Positions 35,401 to 47,400 of a DNA stretch of 64,000 nucleotides are shown here, one piece after another. Numbering within the stretch: the first letter of the stretch is position 1; every line of letters begins with the position of its first letter. The stretch is from Loripinus fragilis (taxonomy: Eukaryota > Mollusca > Bivalvia > Lucinida > Lucinidae): positions 99,378,845 through 99,442,844 of the forward strand of contig OZ026514.1 of NCBI GenBank assembly GCA_964019695.1, written 5' to 3'. Made by a program: the position numbers and the translations under genes. A model generated the notes under the pieces. The model was not told the DNA's origin and ran no database searches. It saw only the letters and a program-made list of their open reading frames with translations.

Positions 35401-38400
35401 CCACGGCCAGGGCAATGAAGCCCTCTGCTGCCGTCGGTGATTGGTCGATGATTAGCCGCATTGCGACAAGTTAAATTTAGATGAAACGTACAACTGTCAG
35501 GGACTGAAACACGTCAAGTTTCTATAGTAAACACTTATTAGGTATATAACAATGCTATATGATAAATTAAATGTGTTGCAATATAAAAAATGCTTGGCAA
35601 AGCTTAGCATTTTATCTGACCTCAACTCCTTTAACCCATCTAAGCCTAACTCCCTTTAAATGGGACATAGGCAAACAGTGAAGACCAAGATCAAATGCCA
35701 CAGGATGTTGTGTCTGATTAGGGTCTTCATTGTTTGCTATAAAATCACAGTATGTAAACTGAAATAAACATCCTGTACCCTTTCTTCCTAGCTCACGCTA
35801 TATAAACATGAATTTCAGCACTCGTGCGTAACCAGTCGTCGGCAATCATGCCCATTTGAGGTTTTATGCCAACTTTTTGCACCAGTTATGGTTTAGCGAC
35901 TGTTGCATCTGTGGGGTAAGTTAATTGTGTATTCTCTTGTTTTTATCCCCATTTTAACCTTGTAGAACGAAATCCTCCTTGCCATGTTTTGTTTGTTTTT
36001 GTTGCTTTACGTCCCAAGTCAACAGCTATGGTCATTGCGGGACCGTCAGTTCACTTAACCACACTTTTTCCTGGGCAAGCTTGAACAAGCAGTTAACCAG
36101 TACTTCGTGCACATACTTTCACTTGTAACTGACAACAACCCTTCTTGAATGATTCAGCAGAAGGGAGGAGAATGACCATAGAAATAATTTCATGATCAAT
36201 CTCCACAAAAGTATGGGACCGGGCCGGGATCGAACTCGCGACCCCTGGATCTGCAGTCAGACTCGCATCTGTTGCCAGACACGTTACCGACTGCGCTACG
36301 CAGCCCGGTTTGCCATGTTTTGAAATTGCATTCAATCTAGCTTATTAAATCACATCAAAGAAAACGCAGGCTGCTGTCGATCCTTGTTCGATTGTGTCCT
36401 TTCTGTAACCGTCACAATGGAAATCGAAACGTGTAATGCACGAAGTTTCCTACTACTGGTTACGCACGACCGCTGAAATTCATGCTTATATGGCGTGAGC
36501 TAGGAGGAATGGGTACAGGATGTTGACTTCAGTTTACATACTGTGAAAATGCTCTATTGAAATTTGAATACAAATGAAAAATACCACACAAACAGGCCCC
36601 CAGATAAGAGTGCATAACTGAAGATTATTTTTCTTATTTCTCAACCAAAACATATGTTGTGGGTACTCAAAAGAACCGTCTCATCGAAGAACCGTCTCGA
36701 TGAGACGGTTCTTTTGAGCACCCAAAACACATGTTTAAACTAATGGATAAGAAAATGATTGCAACTTTACCCTTGTCTTAATGAGTAAATGAATTCAATA
36801 TCAGTAAATCTAAGATCATCAGCCTCAGGATGTTTTATTCCTCCATTGCCCAAAAAGGAGTGCTTTAAACACAGCATGCGTTACTCAGGCTGTTTGATAT
36901 GGAACTGTCTCCCAAATAATGTTAAAAGTAGCCAGACTGCTGAAACATTTCATAATAGATGTATCAAATGGCTTACACAATGATGAACCATTTATTGATT
37001 TATTATGAATGAATAAGGAGCATGTAATACTATCTAAGATTCAAGAAAATGATCACTCAATCTTTGTATCTTTGAAAATGATAATCCTATTCTCTACTTT
37101 GTTCCTATTTCCTATTTGTATATTTGCTTATTTCATTGTTGATAATTATGATAAATATCAGTTTTGTATATTAATTCTCATTGAAAAAGTTTGCGTATGA
37201 TAAGAGTGGGGAGGTGAAATGTGATTTTACCCAATATGAAATAGTTAACTTTCCTTCAATCAGACATATTCACGTAATACCAATTGGTATCCGCTTTACC
37301 AGTCTATGTCACTCTACTCTTATCATGTGCAGTCTCAAGATTGCAACATTACTATAAAGTATAGATATTTGAATTGTATACCAAAAATTGAAACTAAATT
37401 CTAAAACTATTTGCAGATGTGCAGTGTATACATAGACTACCTGTGATGTGCTGATTCTTATTTCCTAATTCATGGGATGAACTGGACGATATATTCAGCA
37501 TTAAAATATTATGAAATGTTGAAGTTTCTCTTTTGCTACCATTTCTTCATATAATATTACAAAAATTGTCATAATCAGTGATTTTATTTGGCCATTTTTA
37601 AGGCCTTATATGGGAGTCATTCCCAATCCTAAAATGGCCTTTATTTTCCCAATTTCATGTATTTTAGCACTTATTTTCCCAATTTTATTAAAATATTTTC
37701 ACAAATGTGAAGGAAAAGGTAGCTTCCTAAAATCCCACATAAAATCAATGATTATGATGAACATTTGTTATTCTATGTATCATTTATACTGTGATTTTTT
37801 TTTTTTTTTTGATTGATGTATTTATTTTTGTAAAAATTGTATATCATTGTATCATATATTTGTATCATATATGAGGGCCTCATGGAAGATTAGTACCATT
37901 GTTTGCTAAATGTTGTTACCCTCGTTAAATAAAGACTTTACTTACTTACTTACTTACTAATATTACAAGATCCATTATATCTAGATATATAATATGGCCA
38001 TACACAGACCTCCAGATAAGAAGGATTTTTTCTCATTTTTGAACCAAAACATGTTTTGGTTGCTCGAAAGAACCATCTCATGAGACTTTCTCATGAAATA
38101 TCATGCCTTATTTGTTATTTTTGAAAAAAAATTAAATTGTTGTCTGCAGCAAATTATAGGTGGCACATTAGACCTATAATTACCTGTCGATGAACATCAT
38201 TTGGTCCAAAGTCACCAAAGGCTTCCCAGACTGTTTCACCATTTTCCTCTTCATAAAATCTCACTCGTATGTCATCTAAAAGAACAAATGAGACAGTCCA
38301 TGTGTTAATATATAGGGATCAACCATGGTTTTTCATGCATAATCATTCACCAGATCCCAAATGTGTGAAATATGACGTGTAACAATCCCAAGCTAGATCT

Positions 38401-41400
38401 TGTCAATATAAATGCATATATACTGAACAAAAATAGAAACTTTACACTTTTTAAATAGAAATTTTACCAATTTAACGCAAACTCATTACATTAAAAAATA
38501 TGTGTATATAAAGGCCACACGTCTGGCAAGACCACCATGCAAAAAGTTTCAAACTTGATGAGACGTTTATGAATAACGTTGAAAAAATGTCAAACTGCAT
38601 TTTAAAGTCTGGAAGATTATCGTTACGGTATTTTGAATATGTAAACACACTATTCAGGAGTCTTTCAAGTCAGAATATCGAAAATCAACAAATAACGTTC
38701 GCAACATACACTGTACTGATACTACATTTTTCGTCAAAATTGGCGTAAGAAGGCTTTTAGCAGCTCGCCGTCGTCCCAAGAGTAATACGCGCGGCAAAGA
38801 TGTTTGGTCACTCTGGCGTTATTGCTCATAGCCTGGTGAGACGGTTTGAGCAGACAGGGATTGACGCAACTTAAAAAACAACGCCAAGATAAGACCGTCA
38901 ATTTACACTCACACATTGACGTAAGCAATTGAAGCCAGCAACTGTAGATGCTACACACCCCAATAATTCATACCAGACGATAAAAACAAAAATCGGACCA
39001 CATGATTTTTGACGTGTGATTTTTCATTTTGACCCCTTACTCATTCCCGACGCTATCAGTCAAACACACAATGTTGCAGCTGTGTTACAATTACACAGAT
39101 CTAGGGAGAATCAATCATCTATTAATTTGATATGATTTGTGTAAACATAGGATAGGTATTAGAGGGGATATTTCTGTTTAATTTTGTGTAAAGTTTCTAT
39201 TTTTGCTCAGCATATAAAATTTGGAGAAATTCTGTCAATTTGTTCAATATTGCGCAGAAACGAAATTTTAGCATAAATTAAGGGCCATATTTCTGGTACA
39301 AATGTGAGAAAAATGATGTGTAACAATCCCAAGCTAGATCTTGTCAATATAAATGCATATATATAAAATTTGGTGAAATTCTGTCAAGATATTGCATGGA
39401 AACGAAATTTGGCGTAAACCAAGGGCTATAACTGGTAGAAATGTGCGAAAAGTGGGGTGTTACAATCCCAAGCTAGATCTTGTCAATATGAATGCATATA
39501 TAAAATTTGGTGAAATTCTGTTGATTTGTTCTCAAGATATTGAGCGGAAATGGGATTATGACAGACGGAATGAAAGCCGGACGGAATGATGGACGACCCT
39601 AATCCAATATAGCCCCCACTTTTTCAAAGCGGGGTTATAACAAAATAATTGCACATATTATTGAGTGGGACAAAAAACACAAGACAATATTTTGTCAGTA
39701 TAAACAGATCACTAATTTATATTCAACTGTTATTTTTGGTGCTGTAAGACGTTATGTTTTCCTTTTCTTTTCTGCATTCTTAGATTCTCCAGGCATAAAT
39801 TAATGCACTCAGGTCATTATTCAAGCAGCTTATTTTCTTTAATGCCAAGATGTTCTACTTACTTCACCAAAATGCCGAGTTGAAGTTTCAAAATTTGGTC
39901 ATACAATGATGCGAAATGTAAGCATCCTAACATATCCGGAATCTACCGATTTTCGATCTTACGAACTACCAATATTAAATTAGAAAGAATTCCTGCGGTC
40001 CCTGTCAATTCAAATAATCAACTGTACTTTCGCTTGCTACTGACAACAATCCTTCTTGGTTCAGCGGAAGGGAGGAGAATGAATGCTGGAAATTATTTCA
40101 TCATCAATCTCTACGAAAGTATTGGACCGGACCAGGATGGAACTTATAACCCCAGGATTTGCAGTCAGACACACATCTGAAGTCAGACATGTAAAAGACT
40201 GCGCTACGCCGCCCGGTATACACAAAGTATGGATATTAATGAAGACTCTGGCAAAATATTAATGAGCCAGTGCATGAGATTTCCAACAATGTGCTATGTA
40301 CGACCAGCAAAGCCTCAGAGTCTGATCAGAGCCTTTGCTAGTCGCTTGAGTATTTTATGATTGTTAATAAGCTACTGACTGAACAGCATTTGGAGTTTCT
40401 AAGCTTAAAAGGAGGCTGCAGAGGCTCGTCTAAGTCTACACTTGTCAAATTGCCACATTGTTTGATATCACATGTCACGGCTCATTTAACTTCCAGCTCT
40501 GCTGGATATACCAGCATGTGTGTTAATTGGAAACTTTTTGGCATGAGTACCAAAACCTCATGGGCTGGCCAATTACAGTAAAACCTGTCTTAAGCGGCCA
40601 CTCAAAAAGAAGAACAAAATTAGTTTTCAAGACCGATTATCGCTTAATGCAGGTCAAAAGTTTTTCAGAATGCTCCAAGAGAGCATTCTGCAATACTTCC
40701 GACCTTCATTAAGCTACCATTTGTCTTTAAGACCTATGTTATGTCTATTTTTGAGTGGCCGCATAAGACAGGTTTTACTGTAATTTATGAAAATCTGCCC
40801 AAATGAATAGTTTACCTCTAGTTATTTTCTCACAAAGTAGGAAGATTTCATCTCCACCTTTCACCCTTCCAGAGGTTCTGTCAATTCTGCAGATCACTAA
40901 ATCATTGAGGGCCTCTGTGAAACCAACACAAATATTAATCAATTTCATGCTGACCTTGGGTCATCCTCAGTAACCATTTGGTTTCTCTTCTTTAATGTGA
41001 TGAAAGAAGAGAAACAGAATGGCATGCGTCACGCCTTGGTTTTTTAGGATGACCTTGAGTATAATATCTCATTACCATAGGTCCAGATAAGAAATATCAC
41101 AAGCAAAAAATTGTATTTATTTTTACCCAACAGCTTTAACATGTGTTTTGGGTGCTCTAAACAACTGTCTCAATGAGACAGTTCTTTTGAGTACCCACAA
41201 CATATGTTTTGGTTGAGAAATGAGAAAAATAATTTTCAATTACACTCTTATCTGGAGCCCTGAATTAACTAATGGTAAAACAGAACAAACAAAATTGGGG
41301 AATCCATTATATGGGCCTTGCGGCAAGAAAACCCGTCTTCCAGGTCTGTAAGTAGCAAAAGTTCAAAACTGGCTAGAGTAATGATAATTTTTTTGTGTTG

Positions 41401-44400
41401 TTGCTTTATGTCCCAGTCAACAATTTTTCAGTCATATTGGCCATTATCAGAACAAATTCCGAAATTCACAAATGTGACTGCAGTGCCTCCAGTGAGTCTC
41501 TAACCCATGACCCTTTAACCCTGAGACCAACACTCTACAAACTGAGCCAATGTGCAAGTAGAGTCGGGCGTAGAGTATTGAAATATTGCATGTACAGTAA
41601 AACCCATCTTAAGCCCCCACTCAAAAATAGACCAAACAAAGATCTTAATGACAAATGGTAGCCTAATGAAGGTCGAAAGTATTGCAGAATGCTCCATTTG
41701 GAGTATTCTGCAATACCTTTGACCTGCATTAAGCTATAATCGGTCTTGAAAACCAATTTTGGTCATCTTTCTGAGTGGCCGCTTAAGACAGGTTTTACTG
41801 AAGCAAATTTAACTTGAACTTTCCAGAAAGCAATTAACAAAGGCCCTGATCAGACTGTGCAAATGCGCAGGTTTTCCGTGCCTTTGTAGTTTTCATGCAA
41901 CAAAATCAGGATTACTCATGAAGACACCCATATAATGATTTGTTTGTTTGGTTTGAGGTTTTACGTCCCAGTCAAGAGCTATTATCATGTTGATATGGAC
42001 AGTTCACCTAACCACTTTTTCCTGGGCAAACTTGTCTATGCGGTTAACCAGTACTTCCTGCATATACTCTTGCTTGTAACTGACAACAACCAGTCTTGAA
42101 TCAGGGGGAGGAGGAGAAAGACCATAGAAATTATTTCACGATCATTCTCAACAGGCCGGGATCAAACTTGTGACCCCTGGATCTGCAGTCAGACTCGCTA
42201 CCAAGTGTGCTACAGGACCAGGTCCCATATAATGATCACAAGCATGTAGATCAAGATGAGACAGCTCATATCTCATCTGGGGCTTGTTTTATGAAAAACT
42301 GTATAATCAGCGCCCTAGATAAGCTTTTGGGTCAATTGGGTACTTACCCAACCTGGTTATCCTCAATTGCGTACTTGCAAAAACAATTGCGTATTTTCAT
42401 ATTTTTTTACGCCACGTTTTTTTTCTGTGATTACACCTTTTCTTATTGCATGAAGCCATCGGAATGTGCTTGCATATTTATTCACTCCCATCGTCTGCCT
42501 TTCTAAAGTATCAAACTCGCTGATTTTATTGTTCCTGAAGCAAATCTCATCCCCTTGTTGACATTCCGAGCGTGTATACTTTGCAAAGTTTCACTTTCAT
42601 CTTAGTTTTTTTCCGCGAAATACTGGACTGGGCACCAATATTTTCATAAAACTGGAGTATATTGCGCGCTCGCTAGTAAAAATAAAATCAATACCCGACT
42701 GGCATTTGTTTATTAGCCGAATGGAAACGAAATGGACCAAATGGTACACAATGACATCGCATGTAATTGCATACCGATCGTTAGAATTGCTTTTCGGTAC
42801 TCACACATTTCATTTTAATTGCTTTTTTGATGATTTAAATTGCATATTTACGCAAATACGCTGCTTATCTAGGGTGCTGATAATGGTCCCATTTAAATAC
42901 TTATATCATATCTCACATAACTGTATGTTGCATTTACAAATTTCAAACAACCAAATATGCTTGCTGTAACACGGCCCATGGATCTACATCATTTTGGTCA
43001 CATTTTACTTTTAAATTTACAATCACCTTTCATTTGATAAAATATGATAAATGTATAATACTTCAAAAATGTTTAGAAATATCTTATACAAAGCATGTAT
43101 CTTTTAAATTGATCAGCCGTAATGACTGATAAGATGCTTCTAAAACCTTTCATCAGAGTCCTCACTATTTGCTTAAGTTCCCATTTACCAGTTTCCAGTA
43201 TACAAAGGGTTAAAATTAACAAGGGTGACATACATAGGTCCAGTTAAGCACAATCTTTGAGCATTAAATTGTTATTATTTTCTTACCCATCAATTTAAGC
43301 ATATGTTTTGGATGGTCAAAAGAGCCGTCTCACTGAGACGGTTCTTTTGAGTACCCACAACATATGTTTTGGTTGAGAAATAAGAAAACCTACTCTTATC
43401 TGGAGGCCTGTGCCCAACGTAAGAACAGGTAGCCTCCCTGGCTGCTCATCTCCGCTAGAACTTTTGATTCAAAACATTCAACTATGTTAGACAAACTGAT
43501 CTGGGCCTGAATTGCCTGTTTTTAACCCATAAAGGGCACCTATAATTTGCAGCAGAGGACAATTTCAAATTTTGCTGCTTTTTCAAAAAGAACAAATAAG
43601 GCATGATATTTCATGAGTATCGTCTGATCATATCTTATTATTTTCATAAATTAGGAAAGATGTCAAAAAATTGTCCTCTGCTGCAGTCATGATTGCAGGA
43701 GTTCACTTACTTTTGTCATGGATTGGCTGTGATACCACAGGAGGCACAATACGTGTTATCTTCCCATGCTCATCCGGCAAGAACACTTGGAAACAAAGTC
43801 GGACAACATTTAAATCCATAGATGCTCCTTTGTGCCTAAAACCGGCTGAAAAAATAAGAGGAAATCTCAAATAAGATAAAGCCCTTAACTCAGATTACTA
43901 TTTCAGTGTTTGGCAATGTTAGTGGCGACTACTGTCATCTGCTGAAGTTTGTCAACAAAATGTTTGTCTTGATCTGGATCCAAACCGTTTGACCCACTGA
44001 GAGTGTTACCGAAAGAATTTTTTGAAAAAGTTAATTTTGAAAACGTCAGAAGACTACTAAAAAGGCATGAAAAATTACCCAGCATGCAACAAGTTAAACA
44101 AATTCAATGACTTTTAAAGGACCACTTAGAGACACGCCAACAGTTATCAAGTTTATGGAGAATAATGAATTACACTCATAGTCCAGATAAACATCATTTT
44201 TGATACAAAATAGTGAATATTTTCATATCAATTAGTTTTAACATTTGTTTTGGGTGATCAAAAGAACCATCTCATCGAGAAGGTTCTTTTGAGTACCCAC
44301 AACATATGTTTTGGTTAAAATTTTCATTTATGCACTTTTATATGGAGGACAAAAGTCGTCACTGTAAGCCATCCAATCGGATGCAACCTTCATTCATTGC

Positions 44401-47400
44401 AATTTTTTATGTTTACAAACAGTATGGTTTTGATGAGTTGCAAGGACACATAGACTGCTGGCATGAGGCTTCGCTGGTCTTGCTTATTCATTACAAAATG
44501 GAGATTATTCCTTTAACAAGTTTAAGTTTCTAAGGATCAAAATCTTTCATTTTGAATAATGCATCACCTGGTCAAGTTTGCACCTTATAGTTATTCTATA
44601 TGGGCAGAGTAGTCACATGATATTTTTAGAAATGACAATAGATTCCATTCAGATGGATATAAATAGGTCCAAATTTAAAGTGACATTTTTTTTAATTAAC
44701 TAGGGTTATCTCCCTTTTATCATTTAACATTACCCAAAAGTTCTCTTTCATGTGTGGCAACAATGCAACATTTTTCACTTAAGTATCAAAAATGCGGCTT
44801 GTATGCCACTTAAGTACCCATTTGTAAACACAGATTGATTGATGGATGGATAGATGGACATTAAACAGTATACCCCCACCCACCCTCACAAAGTCTGGGT
44901 ACTCAGAATGCATTTATTAGGTCAAATACGGTAAATGTCCTTCAAGGCCTATATTTCTGTTCATAAGAGGTCCTTAAATTTTGAACATAAGAAACCATCC
45001 GAAAAAATGCCTAGACAAACAGTGTATACAATAAAGAACATAAGGGATTAATATGACTTATAAAGTTCCTTATATCACTGTTAAATGATATTTACCCAGT
45101 CAGATTCACAATTGCATCCCATATACCGACGAAAAGATTTCACAGTCAATACTCAGAAAATGCTAGTTTCACAAAGGACTAGTAATTCTTCCCAAAGCAA
45201 TCGTCCTACAGGACGAGTGCTTTGGGAAAATTAATCCTCCTTTCTAGATTTCACTCATAATTAGGAGCGGACGAGTGGAATTTTTGTCCCCTGAAAAGTG
45301 TTCGAAATTTTAGAACATTTACTGTACAGTTAACCCTTAAAGCGCCAAGAAAAAATGCTTCTGAAAATGTCGTCTGCTGAAGTCGTCTGCTGCAAATAAT
45401 TGCCTAACATTACTGACAAATTAAGTATAGAAGCAAACAGCATGGACCCAGAACAGTCTGATCTGGGTCCACACTGTTTGCCGTAGAGGCTACTTAAACA
45501 TTTCAGCAGACGAGAAAAGCAGACACTCCATCAACTTACTCTGAAATGGGTCCACGTTAATTTCCTGTCTCTGTTTAAGATTTCCATCCACGTCCTTCTT
45601 CTTGGCACACTGTATACCAAGATGCGGAAATGTGATCGTGTTTGTATCTCGTACCCTCAGAGTACATACCCCCTTCTTGCAGTCCTTGCCAACAAGATTG
45701 TGTGGGTGGGGTTTGTATGGAGTCTCTTTGGAAACACAGGAGACGACTATAACAGCTTGTCCTGTATGACCATGGAGCTGCAATAGATAAAATTAATTGT
45801 TTGTTTGATTTGATTCTTTACGTCCCATCAACAATCTTTCAGTTATAAAGGGACAGGTCTTCCTGGATTGAACCAGTGCTAAGCTAGGATTAATGTTTTT
45901 GCTCAAGGACACAACGCAGTGACGCGGGTGAGGCAGATAAAATTTAATTCTTCTAAATCACTGCATGTTGGGTAATTTTTCATGCTTTTGATGTCGTCTG
46001 CTGACTTTTTCAAAATTAACTTTTTCAAATAAATCTGTCAGGAATATAGCAGTGTCAAACCGTTTGGATCCAGATCAGGACTAGTCCAATACTAGCTTTA
46101 TATCAACTAACACAGCCCAATTAGCCTAAATAAGAATATTTTGCAGGGATAATTCTGGCTTACAGACACAATGAGCCTTTTTGAGGGAATTTTGTAGAAA
46201 ACTACTCAATCAGAAGCATTTCCCAATACACTTACTTAATAAAAAGGCCCATGCTTTCTAGAATAAGGGGCCTTTCAGAAAATTTAGGGGCATTTTAGCA
46301 CAGGACCCCTTCCAGAATTGTCCCTGTTTTGGACTGGAAAACGTTTCTATAAAGCATACTGATCAACATCTCTTTTGTTTGCTGTCTATCACAGGCCTTT
46401 AGTTAAGGGTCACAGCTAACCGAAAAAATTATTTTCTTATTTCTCAACAAAAACATATACATGTATTGTGATGGTTCTTAAAACTGATGAGTAAGAAAAT
46501 ATTTACTATTTTACAGAAAAACCTGTGTAAAACGGCCAATCAAAAATAGCAAAAACAAAGATCTTAATGACAAATGGTAGCTTAATGAAGGTCTAAGGGG
46601 AGCATTCTGCAATACTTTAGACCTGCATTAAGCGATAATTGGTCTTGAAAACCAATTTGTGGTCTTTTTGAGAGTGGCTGTTTTACACAGGTTTTACTGT
46701 ACGCTCAAAAATTGTGTTAATCTTAAACCTGCGGTCTATCACATAGGTCGAGATTATCAGATAATCAAAAATTATGAACCTGAATTTGGGAATATCTTCT
46801 TATCCATCAGTTAAAACATATGTTTTGGGTGTTCAAAAAGAGTGGAAATAAATTTTAACTGACTGCTCTTATCTATCTAGAGCCTCATGTCTGTATCTGA
46901 TGTATTATAATCAATATACATGTAATACTAATACATATATATGGAATAAAATTGATAAATAATTTGTTCAGGTGGCTACATAATTTTTGAGTAAAAACTG
47001 TAAATATTTTCTTACCCATCAGTTTAACATGTTTTGGAGTACCCACAATATATCATGCTTTGGTTGAAAAATATGAAAATTAATTTAATGGTGCACACTC
47101 TTAACTAAAGATCTGTGGCTATAAGGGCAATTTGATCAATATTCAAACTGCAAAATTTATTCAGTATGTTTGAATCTTATGTGTTTTGTAAATTTGCTTC
47201 TCTGTATTCTTCTCTCGTTTGTATTTCGTAGACTAGCCAACATTGTATAATGTTTAATGCTGAATAAAGTTTTTGAATTTAGTGCCAATGGCTTTGGAAG
47301 ATGTCCATTAGGTGAATAAAACATACCTTGATAGTGGGAAACGTTTTCTTCTCAGTCGTACTAGACTCCCCAGGAATACTCCCAGCTGATCTACCCTCAC

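Larger units (their letters stand above)
38320..39640 (+). repeat. Tandem-repeat element, ~115-bp monomer, GCCCCC hairpin end
   Basis: The monomers carry CAATCCCAAGCTAGATCTTG, TCAATATAAATGCATATA, TTTGGTGAAATTCTGTC and GAAACGAAATTT. The end has GACAGACGGAATGAAAGCCG and GACGGAATGATGG, then ATAGCCCCCACTTTTTC...AAAGCGGGGTTATA (39609-39638). A Tc1-like element splits the first monomer. Confidence 0.75.

Noticed and set aside
42706..42969. An 87-residue open frame on the + strand
   Set aside because: It starts inside a transposon-like element with inverted ends and runs across its end. No family pattern and no splice sites support it.
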